This document shows, one piece after another, positions 1 through 9,284 of a stretch of DNA of 64,000 nt. Position 1 is the stretch's first letter, and every line of letters starts with the position of its first letter. The notes below the pieces were generated by a model. That model was not told the DNA's origin. It was given only the letters and a program-made list of their open reading frames with translations, and searched no databases. Source of the DNA: Kitasatospora herbaricolor (GTDB taxonomy: Bacteria; Actinomycetota; Actinomycetes; Streptomycetales; Streptomycetaceae); assembly GCF_030813695.1 (NCBI RefSeq), contig NZ_JAUSVA010000002.1:4216001-4280000 (forward strand), read 5' to 3'. The position numbers and the translations under genes are program-made.

Positions 1-760
1 CGACCCCGAGCACGCCCCAGCCAGCCGGGCCGGCCGGGACGGTCCGGAAGGCCGCGGCCACGGCCGTCCGCAGCGCGGCGTCGTCGGAGACGGCCTGCGG
101 GGCGGCCGCGACCAGGTCGCAGGGCCGCTCGGTGCCCGAGGGGGCCTCGGGGGCGACCACCACGAAGGGGCGGGAGCGGCCGGTCTGGACGGCCGAGGCG
201 ATGCCGTCGAAGACGTCGGGCACCTCGGCGTCGGCGGTCCTCCGCGGGGTGGCCGCGTGCAGGACGATCACCGGGAACCGGGCGTTCTGGTCCTTGGCGT
301 ACTCGGCCGGGACCCAGACCCGCACCTTGCGCGGATGCCCGTCCCGGCCGGCCACCGCGGACTCCAGGAGTTCCCCGCCGGCCGGGTGCCCGATGCTCTC
401 GAAGTGGCTGACCACGGGGGCGGGGGCGGGCACCGCCGCCGCCGGGGCCTCCGGGTCCGCGGCCTCGCCGGGCGGCGGGGCCGCCTGTTTGGGCGCGGTC
501 GCGGCCCGGGCGTCCTCCCGCGGGAGCGCGTCGCCTGCCCCGCCGAGGATCCCGTCGGCCGCCGGCCCGGCCAGCGCCGTGACGCAGACCGCGCACAGCA
601 CCGCCCCGGCGGCCCGGAACAGTACCGGCCGCCGGTCGCCGGCCAACTCGTAGGTCTGCGCCGAACGCAGGTCCCGCCAGCGCAGCAGGGCGCCGCGGGC
701 CAACCAGACCCCGCAGACCGCGGCGGCGAGCAGGGGGACGACCAGGAGCGGACGGAGCAT
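1..760 (-). CDS. Putative membrane-anchored esterase (alpha/beta hydrolase), 3' end cut by window
   Basis: The reading frame is open from an ATG at 760 to the window edge, so only about 253 N-terminal residues are visible. The N-terminus has a hydrophobic signal/anchor segment (about residues 1-20) and a second one (about 46-65), then an Ala/Pro-rich linker. A domain then begins with VRVWVPAEYAKDQNARFPVIV, as in the Antigen 85/esterase D class where the strand leads to the oxyanion loop. The catalytic Ser, Asp and His would lie beyond the edge, so activity cannot be judged. A GTG four codons upstream is an alternative start. It is the last gene of the leftward block topA-tmk-holB. The assignment to the esterase superfamily is inference from fold-level pattern. 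Confidence 0.6.
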   Translation of the reverse strand, partial: MLRPLLVVPLLAAAVCGVWLARGALLRWRDLRSAQTYELAGDRRPVLFRAAGAVLCAVCVTALAGPAADGILGGAGDALPREDARAATAPKQAAPPPGEAADPEAPAAAVPAPAPVVSHFESIGHPAGGELLESAVAGRDGHPRKVRVWVPAEYAKDQNARFPVIVLHAATPRRTADAEVPDVFDGIASAVQTGRSRPFVVVAPEAPSGTERPCDLVAAAPQAVSDDAALRTAVAAAFRTVPAGPAGWGVLGV

Positions 761-1075
761 GGGACGCACCACCTCGGGAGGACCGGTAGCGGACGGCCGC
801 GGCGGCCCCGGCGACCAGCTCCGCCGGACGGCCACGGTGTACTCGGTCCACAGGGTGCAAGACGATCGGCCCGGCGCACGCGAGCGTTCCGGGCGAGTGC
901 GGACGTTCACTCGAAGGGAGGACGCGGCACTACGGCGCCCGGACGCGAACGGCCTCCGACCGGCTCCGCAGTGGCGGCGGGGCAGGCCGCCCGGGAAAGG
1001 TTCAGCGGCCCGCGCCGGAGGCCACGGGCGCTCTCAGGGCCGGCTCGGAGCACCGCGAGCCGCTCGGCCCAGCGG
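761..1075. other. Intergenic, no gene seen
   Basis: This 315-base spacer lies between the holB stop and the esterase-like gene. No convincing reading frame, tRNA or strong hairpin was found in it. Confidence 0.5.
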
Positions 1076-2287
1076 TCAGCCCGCCCGCAGGGCGACGGTC
1101 ATCGCCTCGACCGCCAGCAGCGGGTCGACGTTGCGGTCCAGCGCCTGGCGGCAGGCCAGCACCGCCTCGATCCGGCGCAGCGTCCCCTCCGGCGGTCCGC
1201 CCGAGGCGACCTTCGCCAGGGCCGGCCGCTGGTCCTCGTTGGCCAGCGCCCCGGTGGCCCCGAGCTGGATCGCCAGCACGTCCCGGTAGAAGCCCAGCAG
1301 GTCGAGCAGGGCGACGCCCAGGGTCTCGCGGCGCGTCCTGGTCGCCCGGCTCTTCTGGCGCTTCTCCAGCTCCTTCACCGCCCCGGCCATGCCCCGCGGG
1401 GCCTTGGACCCCTCGGCGGCCCCGTACGCGGCCTTCAGGTCGCCGGTCTCCCGGGCGTCCTGCGTCTCGGCCAGGGCGTCCGCGTCGGCCTTCGCGGTGT
1501 CCACCAGCCGCTGGGCGGCGCTCAGGCAGCCGCCGATGTCGGCGACCTCCAGGGGGATCCGCAGCACATCGGCCCGGCGGCCACGGGCCTGCTCGTCCAC
1601 CGCCAGCCGGTGCGCCCGCTCCACGTCGCCCTGCCCCGCCAGCGCGGCCAGCCGGGCCGTCTCCGGCTCGACCCCGTCCCGCCGGACCAGCATGTCGGCG
1701 ACCGCCTCGGCGGCCGGGGTGCGCAGCACCAGCAGCCGGGCGCGCGAGCGGATGGTCGGCAGCACGTCCTGGACCGACGGCGCGCAGAGCAGCCAGACCG
1801 TCCGCGGGGAGGGCTCCTCGACGGCCTTCAGCAGGGCGTTGGCGGCCGCTTCGGTGAGCCGGTGGGCGGCGTCGATCATGATCACCGACCAGCGGCCGCC
1901 GGTCGGGTAGCTGGAGGCGCGCAGCACCAGGTCACGCATGTCCTTGACGCTGATCGACAGCCCGTCGGTACGGACGAACTTCACGTCGGCGTGACTGCCG
2001 GCCATCACGGTGTGGCAGCCGTCGCAGAACCCGCAGCCGGGGGTGCCGCCGAGTTCGAGGTCGGGGCTGGTGCACTGGAGGGCGGCCGCGAACGCGCGGG
2101 CGGCGGTGATCTGGCCGGCTCCGGGCGGCCCGGTGAACAGCCAGGCGTGCGTCATCAGGGAGGCGTTGGTGCCCTCCACCGGCCCGCTGCCGCGCCCGGC
2201 GAGGACCGTCGCCCTGGCCGCCCCGGCGGCGGCGGTCAGCTGCTCGACCACCCGCTCCTGGCCCACCAGGTCGTCCCAGACGGCCAC
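1076..2287 (-). CDS. holB: DNA polymerase III subunit delta'
   Basis: Clamp-loader subunit that helps load the sliding clamp at the replication fork. The 403-residue protein has the AAA+ clamp-loader layout: GPPGAGQIT at residues 53-61 in the P-loop position, a four-cysteine zinc module (C72, C85, C88, C91), then the helical collar domain. The P-loop lacks the Lys-Ser/Thr pair, which fits delta' subunits that do not hydrolyse ATP. The GTG start is supported by GAGGAG a few bases upstream. It follows the thymidylate kinase fusion gene on the same strand, and tmk and holB neighbour each other in many bacteria. The SRC arginine finger (SR in the 'LLPTIRSRAR' stretch) is present. Confidence 0.93.
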   Translation of the reverse strand: MAVWDDLVGQERVVEQLTAAAGAARATVLAGRGSGPVEGTNASLMTHAWLFTGPPGAGQITAARAFAAALQCTSPDLELGGTPGCGFCDGCHTVMAGSHADVKFVRTDGLSISVKDMRDLVLRASSYPTGGRWSVIMIDAAHRLTEAAANALLKAVEEPSPRTVWLLCAPSVQDVLPTIRSRARLLVLRTPAAEAVADMLVRRDGVEPETARLAALAGQGDVERAHRLAVDEQARGRRADVLRIPLEVADIGGCLSAAQRLVDTAKADADALAETQDARETGDLKAAYGAAEGSKAPRGMAGAVKELEKRQKSRATRTRRETLGVALLDLLGFYRDVLAIQLGATGALANEDQRPALAKVASGGPPEGTLRRIEAVLACRQALDRNVDPLLAVEAMTVALRAG

Positions 2288-2371
2288 CGGCGCTCCTCAA
2301 CCCTCTTGTCGGTGCGGCTCCGCCCGACCGGGCTCCGCTCGCGGTCGAGCATACGTGGCCGCGACGACAGC

Positions 2372-2397
2372 GGGTGGTGCCCGACCGGGCACCACCC
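2372..2397 (-). terminator. Hairpin between tmk fusion and holB
   Basis: A perfect 11-bp stem GGGTGGTGCCC/GGGCACCACCC with a 4-nt loop lies 45-70 bases after the tmk stop and before holB. It could terminate or attenuate the tmk transcript. There is no T-run, as is common in streptomycetes. Confidence 0.6.
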
Positions 2398-2441
2398 ACC
2401 TCACCGTCGTACCGGCGTCGAAACCGACTGCCGCGGGCGCC

Positions 2442-5400
2442 TCAGCGACGCCGCTTGCGGCCCTTGCCGCGGCCGTCGCCGTCGCCGTCGCCGTCCTCGT
2501 CCGGGCCGGGCTGCTCCCACTGCGCCCACTCCTCGCGGGAGCCGAGCAGGGTGTCGGTCAGGCTCGGCAGGTCGTCCATCGGCGTCTCCTCGGCCCAGGA
2601 CGGACGCGGCCGCACCGCGGCGGGCGGCTCCTCCGCCGGGTCGGCCTCCGCCGCCGGGGGGACCGGGGGGGCCGGAACCCGCAGCTCACGGGTCTGGTCC
2701 GGGCCGTCGGACTCGATCCTGGGCAGCACCGAGGTGCGGTCGGTGGCGCCGGCTATGGCGCCCTCCGCGTCCTCACCGGTGCCGGTCCCACGGGAGCGGG
2801 CGGTGTCGCCGTCCGAGGAGGGCACCTTCGGCAGCACCGCCGTCCGGTCCAGCGGGGCGGACACCCGGGGCAGCAGCTCCGTCTCGTCGGCCGGGGTGGC
2901 CGGAGAAGCCGGAGTGGCCGGGGAAACCGGGGTGGCCGGAGAAGCCGGGGTGGCCGGGGAAACCGGTGACGCCCCGCCCGTCCGGGCGGCCTTCGCGGCG
3001 CGCTCGGCCTCGGCGGCCGCCCGGACCGCCGCCTGGCGGTCCCGCTCGGAGATCTCCAGGGTGACGTCGGCCGCCCCGATCTGCGGCAGCTCCGCCGTCA
3101 CGTCCACGGACCCGGCTGCCGCCGCGGCGGCCGCGGCCTCCGCCAGCCGTGCCTCCTCGGCACGCTGCAGGGCCTCCTCGGCCCGGCGGCGCTGCTCGGC
3201 GCGCTGCAGCTCGCGCTGGCGCTGGAGTTCGGCCTGCGCGGCCGCCTCGGCCTCCTGCCGCTCGCGCTCGGCGGCCTCGGCCTTCAGCCGGGCCGCCTCC
3301 GCGACCCGGCGGCGCTCCTGCTCCTCGGCCCGCTCGCGGGCCTCCTGCTCGGCCTTGAGCCGGGCCTCCTCGGCGGCCTTGCGGGCGGCCTCGGCGGCGA
3401 TCCGGTCGGCCTCCTCCTTGGCGAGACGGTCCTTCTCGGCCTGCTCGGCGCGCAGCTGCTCCAGCAGCTCCAGGCGCTTGCGCTCGGCGGCGTCGGCCTC
3501 GGCCTTCAGCCGGGCCTCCTCCGCGGCCCGGCGGGCGGCCTCCTCGCGGGCCAGCCGCTCCTGCTCGACCCGGGCGGCACGCTCCTGGTGGGAGAGCGGC
3601 AGCTCGCGGTCGAGCCGGTGGCGGACGGCGGTGGTGACGACGCCGGGCTGCTGGCTGCCGTCGACGACGAGGTAGCGCGAAGGGTCGGCCGCGGCCAGGG
3701 CGAGGAAGCCGGACCGGACCCGCTGGTGGAACTCGGTCGGCTCGGACTCCAGCCGGTCGAGCGCCTCGGTGAACCGCTCACGGGCCGCGCTCGGGTCGAC
3801 GTCCAGGACGACGGTCAGGTCGGGGACGAGCCCGCCGGTCGCCCAGCGGGAGATCCGGGCGACCTCGGTGGCCGCCAGGTCGCGGCCGGCCCCCTGGTAG
3901 GCGATCGAGGAGTCCATGTAGCGGTCGGTGATGACCACGGCGCCGCGCTCCAGCGCGGGGCGGATCACGTTCTCGACGTGCTCGGCACGGTCGGCGGCGT
4001 AGATCAGCGCCTCCGCCCGGTGCGAGAGGCCGGTGTTGCCGACGTCCAGCACCAGGCCGCGCAGCCGCTGGCCGACCGGACTGCCGCCGGGCTCGCGGGT
4101 CAGCACGACCTCGTGACCCTTGCTGCGGATCCACTCCGCGAGGGCGTTGGCCTGGGTGGACTTGCCGGCGCCGTCGCCGCCCTCCAGGGCGATGAAGAAA
4201 CCGGTGCCGGAGGTGCGGTGCGGGGCCGGGCCGGTGGTGCCGCGCACGGCGTCGAGGAGGTCCCGCACGAAGGGCGCGGTGCCGCGCCGGTCGTCGGTCT
4301 TCAGCAGCACCACCGCGGCCAGCACCAGCGTCAGCAGCCCGATGGTCCCGACCGCGAGGGCCGCACCGCCGTGGATGAAGGTGAAGCCGCCCGGCTTCAC
4401 GTCACCGACGATCACGTTGCCGTAGGCGGCGGCGATCAGCGGCACGGCGATCAGCGCCAGCGACACGACGACCCGGAGCACCGCGTACAGGTGGTCGGTG
4501 ACCTTCGGCAGCCGGCCCTCCTCCACCTCCTGGGCGAGCAGCGAGCGGCCGGCCGAGACGACGATCCCGGCGGCCAGCCCGGCCAGCGTCGTCAGCAGCA
4601 GGACCAGCACGAAGTCCAGCACCAGGCCGGCCAGGATCAGCGCGACGCCCTCGACCAGCAGCGCCAGCGCGAGCAGCCGGCGGCGGGAGAAGGACGGCAG
4701 GGTGACCCGGGTGAGGCGGACGCCGAGCGCGGGGGCGCCGGCGGCGGCGAGCACGACCAGGCCGTAGCCGATCGGGCCGGCCCGGTGCTCGACGGCGGTC
4801 AGCAGGGCGAGCGAGGCCACGCCGGCCAACGAGGAGTAGGCGGCGGCCACCGCGAAGGTGAAGTAGGGGGCCGATCCGGTCCGGCCCTTGCGCAGCGCGG
4901 GTCCGGCGGTGGCGTCGGTCGGGGCGCGCAGGCCCTGCAGCGGCGAGCGCGGGGCGACGGCGACGGGGCCGGCCGGCAGATCCTGCAGGTAGGTCAGCGC
5001 GGCGGAGGTGACGAACAGCGCGGCCGCGCCGAGCGCGGCGCAGGTGGCCTGGTGGCTGCGGAGCCAGTCCGAGCCGAGCGCCGCGAAGACGTTGTTGAGC
5101 AGGGTGAAGAGCACCAGCGCGGCGGCGCCGAGCGGGACGGTGGCCCAGCCGGTGCGCAGGTCCAGGGTGCGGACGGTGTCGAGGTTGGCGGCGGACGGGC
5201 GCTGCTCGGCGAAGGGTGCGTGCGGGTTCACCGGGGGCAGCAGAGCGGGCGCGGCGGCGTCCTTGCTGATGGTCCAGATCCGCTCGGCGGCACCTGTGAC
5301 GAAAACGGTGGCGAGCAGGGCGTAGGTGGCGGCGCCGGTGCTGGGCTTCGCCGCCGTGGCGGGGAACCAGATCACCCACCAGGGCGCGAGGCCGATCAGC

Positions 5401-5804
5401 ACGGCGCGCAGCACGTCGGTGGCCAGCAGCGTCCAGCGGCGGTCCAGTTTGCCGCCCACCAGCTGGTGCAGCGGGCCGAGCAGTGCGGCGCCGAACAGCA
5501 GGGTGGCGGCCAGCCGGGCCACGAACACGGCGGACACCGCGAACGCCAGGCTGCGCGGCAGGTCGCCGAACTGCTGCCCGAGGGCGGCGGCGATCACGGT
5601 CAGCGCCAGCAGGACGAGCAGTCCCAGCCGGTCGGCGGTGCCGCCGATCAGCTGGGTCGTCCAGAGCCTTCGGTACGGGCGTAGGCGGAGCAGTGCGCGG
5701 GCCCGTTCACCCGCGCTCCCGGCCGGTGCGACCTCCGGAAGGTCGGGGGTGGCGGCTCCAGCCGCCACGGCGGCGCTGGGGGTGGGCTGCTCCTCGCTCG
5801 TCAT
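2442..5804 (-). CDS. tmk: MFS-like membrane protein fused to thymidylate kinase (dTMP kinase)
   Basis: Phosphorylates dTMP to dTDP for DNA synthesis. The 1120-residue protein has four parts. Residues about 45-510 form an MFS-like membrane region with around a dozen hydrophobic segments. Residues about 532-735 are a complete thymidylate kinase with P-loop GGDGAGKST (about 538-546), the TREPGGSPVG loop and the DRYMDSSIAYQG motif. Residues about 737-900 are an Ala/Glu/Arg-rich coiled coil. The rest is low-complexity, with PATPASPATP-type repeats and a GRKRRR tail. Ordinary Tmk is about 210 residues, so this is a large fusion; I recall the same architecture in S. coelicolor. Whether the membrane part still transports anything is unknown. 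No other tmk is seen here. Confidence 0.9.
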   Translation of the reverse strand: MTSEEQPTPSAAVAAGAATPDLPEVAPAGSAGERARALLRLRPYRRLWTTQLIGGTADRLGLLVLLALTVIAAALGQQFGDLPRSLAFAVSAVFVARLAATLLFGAALLGPLHQLVGGKLDRRWTLLATDVLRAVLIGLAPWWVIWFPATAAKPSTGAATYALLATVFVTGAAERIWTISKDAAAPALLPPVNPHAPFAEQRPSAANLDTVRTLDLRTGWATVPLGAAALVLFTLLNNVFAALGSDWLRSHQATCAALGAAALFVTSAALTYLQDLPAGPVAVAPRSPLQGLRAPTDATAGPALRKGRTGSAPYFTFAVAAAYSSLAGVASLALLTAVEHRAGPIGYGLVVLAAAGAPALGVRLTRVTLPSFSRRRLLALALLVEGVALILAGLVLDFVLVLLLTTLAGLAAGIVVSAGRSLLAQEVEEGRLPKVTDHLYAVLRVVVSLALIAVPLIAAAYGNVIVGDVKPGGFTFIHGGAALAVGTIGLLTLVLAAVVLLKTDDRRGTAPFVRDLLDAVRGTTGPAPHRTSGTGFFIALEGGDGAGKSTQANALAEWIRSKGHEVVLTREPGGSPVGQRLRGLVLDVGNTGLSHRAEALIYAADRAEHVENVIRPALERGAVVITDRYMDSSIAYQGAGRDLAATEVARISRWATGGLVPDLTVVLDVDPSAARERFTEALDRLESEPTEFHQRVRSGFLALAAADPSRYLVVDGSQQPGVVTTAVRHRLDRELPLSHQERAARVEQERLAREEAARRAAEEARLKAEADAAERKRLELLEQLRAEQAEKDRLAKEEADRIAAEAARKAAEEARLKAEQEARERAEEQERRRVAEAARLKAEAAERERQEAEAAAQAELQRQRELQRAEQRRRAEEALQRAEEARLAEAAAAAAAAGSVDVTAELPQIGAADVTLEISERDRQAAVRAAAEAERAAKAARTGGASPVSPATPASPATPVSPATPASPATPADETELLPRVSAPLDRTAVLPKVPSSDGDTARSRGTGTGEDAEGAIAGATDRTSVLPRIESDGPDQTRELRVPAPPVPPAAEADPAEEPPAAVRPRPSWAEETPMDDLPSLTDTLLGSREEWAQWEQPGPDEDGDGDGDGRGKGRKRRR
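2893..2965. repeat. Short tandem repeat encoding PATPxSPATP in the tmk fusion tail
   Basis: About four 18-bp units (two 36-bp double units) of the form GTGGCCGGRGAAGCCGG are arranged head to tail within the disordered C-terminal tail of the tmk fusion. They keep the frame, so copy number may vary between strains. Confidence 0.75.
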
Positions 5805-5895
5805 ACGGTCAGCGTAGCGGTCTGCGGTGCCCGCAAAAGGAAGGAGTGGGCCTCCGGATGCCGCTCATTGCACGGTTGTGACGCTTCGCGGACGG

Positions 5896-5938
5896 ACCGC
5901 GGGCCCGCACCCCCCGGTGGGAGGGGCGGGCCCGCGGT
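5896..5938 (-). terminator. Terminator after topA
   Basis: A 13-bp perfect stem ACCGCGGGCCCGC/GCGGGCCCGCGGT lies just after the topA stop and before the tmk fusion. It is a likely intrinsic terminator. Confidence 0.7.
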
Positions 5939-5951
5939 GCCTGTCGGCAGG

Positions 5952-8810
5952 TCAGCCCTCGTCGGAGCCGGTGCTCTTCTTCGCCGCGACCTTCTTGGCG
6001 GCCGTCTTGGTGGCGGTGCCGGTCTTCTTGGCGACCGTCTTCTTCGCCACCGTCTTCTTCGCGGTGGTGGTCTTCTTGGCCGCCGTCTTGGTGGCGGCGG
6101 CCTTCTTCGCCGGCGCCTTCTTGGCGACCTTCTTCACCGGCCCGCGGGCCCGCTTCTCGGCGAGCAGCTCGTAGCCGCGCTCCGGCGTGATCGTCTCGAC
6201 CTCGTCGTCCTTGCGGAGGGTCGCGTTGGTCTCGCCGTCGGTCACGTACGGACCGAAACGACCGTCCTTGACCACCACCGGACGCTCGCTCACCGGGTCG
6301 GTGCCCAGCTCCTTGAGCGGCGGGGCGGCGGCGGCCCGGCCGCGCAGCTTGGGCTGGGCGTAGATCGCCAGCGCCTCGTCGAGGGTGATCGTAAGGATCT
6401 GCTCCTCGCTGGTCAGCGAGCGCGAGTCGGTGCCCCGCTTGAGGTACGGCCCGAACTTGCCGTTGTACGCGGCGATCTCCTGGCCCTCGGGGTCGGTGCC
6501 CACCACCCGCGGGATGGAGAGCAGCTTGAGCGCCTCGTCCAGGGTGATGGTGTCCAGCGACATCGTCTTGAAGAGCGAGGCGGTACGCGGCTTGACGGCG
6601 TTCTTGCCGGTCTTCGGCGTGCCCTCGGGCAGGATCTCGGTGACGTACGGGCCGTACCGGCCGGACTTGGCCACCACGGGGTTGCCGCTGACCGGGTCGG
6701 TACCGAGCTCGAAGTCGCCGCTGGGCTTGGCCAGCAGCTCCTCGGCCAGCTCGACGGTCAGCTCGTCCGGCGGCAGCTCGTCCGGGATGTCGGCGCGCTG
6801 GCCGGGCTCGCCCTCGACCTGCGAGGCCTTCTCCACGTAGGGGCCGTAGCGGCCGACCCGCAGGGTGATGTCGTCGCTGATCTTGAACGAGCTGATCTCG
6901 CGGGCGTCGATCGCCCCGAGGTCGGTGACCAGCTCCTTCAGACCGCCGAGGTGGTCGCCGTCGCCGTTGCCGGCCTCGGCGGCGGCGCCGACAGCGTGGC
7001 CCTCGCCCTCGCCGACACCGAAGTAGAAGCGCTTCAGCCACGGCACGGACTTCGCCTCACCGGCGGCGATCCGGTCGAGGTCGTCCTCCATCCGCGCGGT
7101 GAAGTCGTAGTCGACGAGCCGGCCGAAGTGCTTCTCCAGCAGGTTGACCACCGCGAAGGAGAGGAACGACGGCACCAGCGCCGTCCCCTTCTTGAAGACG
7201 TACTTGCGGTTGATGATCGTGTCGATGATCGACGCGTACGTCGACGGCCGGCCGATCTCGCGGTCCTCCAGCTCCTTGACCAGCGAGGCCTCGGTGTAGC
7301 GGGCCGGCGGCTTGGTCGAGTGGCCCTCGGGGTTCAGCTGCTCGGCCGAGAGCGGGTCGCCCTGGGCGACCTGCGGCAGCCGGCGCTCGCGGTCGTCGAG
7401 CTCGGCGTTCGGGTCGTCCGCGCCCTCGACGTAGGCCTTGAGGAAGCCGTGGAAGGTGATGATCTTGCCGGAGGCGGAGAACTCCACGTCCCGGCCGTCC
7501 GCCGAGGCGCCGCCGACCTTCACGGTCACCGACTGCCCGACCGCGTCCTTCATCTGGGAGGCGACGGTGCGCATCCAGATCAGCTCGTAGAGCCGGAACT
7601 CGTCGCTGCTCAGACCGGTCTCGGCCGGGGTGCGGAAGCGGTCCCCGGAGGGGCGGATCGCCTCGTGCGCCTCCTGCGCGTTCTTGACCTTGCTGGCGTA
7701 CGTGCGGGGCGCGTCCGGCAGGTAGTCCGCACCGTAGAGCTGCGTCACCTGGGCCCGGGCGGCGGAGATCGCCGTGTCCGAGAGGGTGGTCGAGTCGGTA
7801 CGCATGTAGGTGATGAAGCCGTTCTCGTACAGCTTCTGGGCCACCTGCATGGTGCGCTTGGCGCCGAAGCCCAGCTTGCGGCTGGCCTCCTGCTGGAGCG
7901 TGGTGGTGCGGAACGGCGCGTACGGCGAACGGCGGTAGGGCTTGGACTCGACGCTGCGCACGCTGAACGCGGTCCGCTCCAGGGCGGCGGCCAGCGCGCG
8001 GGCGGCCTGCTCGTCCAGGTGCAGGGTGTTGGCGCTCTTGATCTGCCCGTCGGAGCCGAAGTCGCGGCCGCTGGCGATCCGGCGGCCGTCCACGGTGGAG
8101 AGCCGGGCGCCGAAGTTCTCCGGGTTCGCGGCGTCCGCCGCGGTCCGACCGGTGGCGAAGGTCGCCGTGAGGTCCCAGTACGAGGCGGTGCGGAAGGCGA
8201 TCCGCTCACGCTCGCGCTCGACCACCAGGCGGGTCGCGACGGACTGCACGCGGCCCGCCGAGAGCTTCGGCATGACCTTCTTCCACAGGACCGGCGAAAC
8301 CTCGTAGCCGTAGAGGCGGTCGAGGATCCGGCGGGTCTCCTGGGCGTCGACCAGGCGCTGGTTCAGCTCGCGCGGGTTGGCCACGGCCTCCTGGATCGCG
8401 GCCTTGGTGATCTCGTGGAAGACCATCCGGTGCACCGGCACCTTGGGCTTGAGCACCTGCTGGAGGTGCCACGCGATGGCCTCGCCCTCGCGGTCCTCAT
8501 CGGTGGCGAGGAAGAGTTCGTCGGACTCGGCGAGCAGCGACTTCAACTTGGTGACCTGGGACTTCTTGTCCGCGTTCACCACATAGATCGGCGCGAAGTC
8601 GTGGTCGACGTCGACGCCCAGGCGCCGCACCTCGCCGGTGTACTTGTCCGGGACCTCGGCGGCCGTGCCGGGCAGGTCGCGGATGTGCCCGACGCTCGCC
8701 TCGACGATGTAGCCGGGGCCGAGATAGCCCTTGATCGTCTTCGCCTTGGCCGGCGACTCGACAATGACGAGTCGCTGGCCGTTGCGCGCGGTCTCGCTGC
8801 TCGGGGACAC
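5952..8810 (-). CDS. topA: DNA topoisomerase I (type IA)
   Basis: Relaxes negatively supercoiled DNA by passing one strand through a transient break. With the GTG start at 8810 the product is 952 residues, a length I recall for streptomycete TopA. A longer frame reaches 8957 but has no conserved upstream residues. The TOPRIM domain opens with RLVIVESPAKAKTIKGYLG and holds DEDREGEAIAWHL. The catalytic Tyr is about residue 335 in FITYMRTDSTTLS. Three C-terminal repeats of the type 'GRYGPYV' follow. The tail has no zinc fingers but a long run of lysine/alanine (KKVAKKAPAKKAA and similar), the processivity-related tail typical of actinobacterial TopA. Confidence 0.95.
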   Translation of the reverse strand: MSPSSETARNGQRLVIVESPAKAKTIKGYLGPGYIVEASVGHIRDLPGTAAEVPDKYTGEVRRLGVDVDHDFAPIYVVNADKKSQVTKLKSLLAESDELFLATDEDREGEAIAWHLQQVLKPKVPVHRMVFHEITKAAIQEAVANPRELNQRLVDAQETRRILDRLYGYEVSPVLWKKVMPKLSAGRVQSVATRLVVERERERIAFRTASYWDLTATFATGRTAADAANPENFGARLSTVDGRRIASGRDFGSDGQIKSANTLHLDEQAARALAAALERTAFSVRSVESKPYRRSPYAPFRTTTLQQEASRKLGFGAKRTMQVAQKLYENGFITYMRTDSTTLSDTAISAARAQVTQLYGADYLPDAPRTYASKVKNAQEAHEAIRPSGDRFRTPAETGLSSDEFRLYELIWMRTVASQMKDAVGQSVTVKVGGASADGRDVEFSASGKIITFHGFLKAYVEGADDPNAELDDRERRLPQVAQGDPLSAEQLNPEGHSTKPPARYTEASLVKELEDREIGRPSTYASIIDTIINRKYVFKKGTALVPSFLSFAVVNLLEKHFGRLVDYDFTARMEDDLDRIAAGEAKSVPWLKRFYFGVGEGEGHAVGAAAEAGNGDGDHLGGLKELVTDLGAIDAREISSFKISDDITLRVGRYGPYVEKASQVEGEPGQRADIPDELPPDELTVELAEELLAKPSGDFELGTDPVSGNPVVAKSGRYGPYVTEILPEGTPKTGKNAVKPRTASLFKTMSLDTITLDEALKLLSIPRVVGTDPEGQEIAAYNGKFGPYLKRGTDSRSLTSEEQILTITLDEALAIYAQPKLRGRAAAAPPLKELGTDPVSERPVVVKDGRFGPYVTDGETNATLRKDDEVETITPERGYELLAEKRARGPVKKVAKKAPAKKAAATKTAAKKTTTAKKTVAKKTVAKKTGTATKTAAKKVAAKKSTGSDEG

Positions 8811-9284
8811 CTTCGCTCTTCTCTCCCGGTCGTTACGTGAGCTGGTCGGCGCAGGCAGTACGGATGCCGCTCCGCCCGACCCCACCACCGTCCGGGGCTG
8901 CCGCTGCGCGACGACCCCACCAGCGGAGTGTGACCGTACCCCGGCCACCCTTGTCAAACGGACGGATCCTTCTTTTTCGCCGGCAAAGCCGACCTACGCC
9001 ACTCGAACGGTAACCCGATGATGGAGGATCGTGCCGCGCAGAGGGGGTGCTTCGGCGGGTTTCAGAAGGATGGAATAACAGATTTCAGAATCTGTCATCA
9101 TGATTTCCCGCGACCGCCGTACGCCGATCGGCCGCCGCCGCGAGCCGGCCGCCCGGCTGCCCCCGAGTGCCCCGCCGCGCACCGTCTCGGCCGGCAACGG
9201 CCGAGGTCAGCCCCGGTGTCGACCCGCGCGTCGGTGCCCCGCCGCGCGGCCCCGGGCGGGTTCCGCCAGGCTCCCCGGCCGGCC
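8811..9284. other. topA upstream region
   Basis: This 474-base spacer lies between topA and the DUF3592 gene. It has a locally AT-richer patch around 9060-9110 with a perfect palindrome (listed separately). A possible 34-residue frame on the minus strand there (MTDSEICYSILLK...) is too weak to call. The topA promoter is expected here. Confidence 0.5.
9078..9095. promoter_or_regulatory. Palindromic operator-like site upstream of topA
   Basis: ACAGATT-TCAG-AATCTGT is a perfect 7-bp inverted repeat in an AT-richer patch about 270 bases before the topA start. Its size suits a dimeric HTH regulator. No regulator can be named from the sequence. Confidence 0.45.

Noticed and set aside
761..1075. 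A tRNA gene downstream of holB
   Set aside because: No T-loop consensus or cloverleaf could be drawn on either strand.
257..3064. A 935-residue open frame on the plus strand over holB and the esterase-like gene
   Set aside because: It is a GC-rich shadow of the minus-strand genes, with low-complexity Arg/Gly/Pro sequence and no family motif.
5868..8840. A 990-residue open frame opposite topA
   Set aside because: Antisense shadow of topA; composition is Gly/Arg/Leu-rich without recognisable domains.
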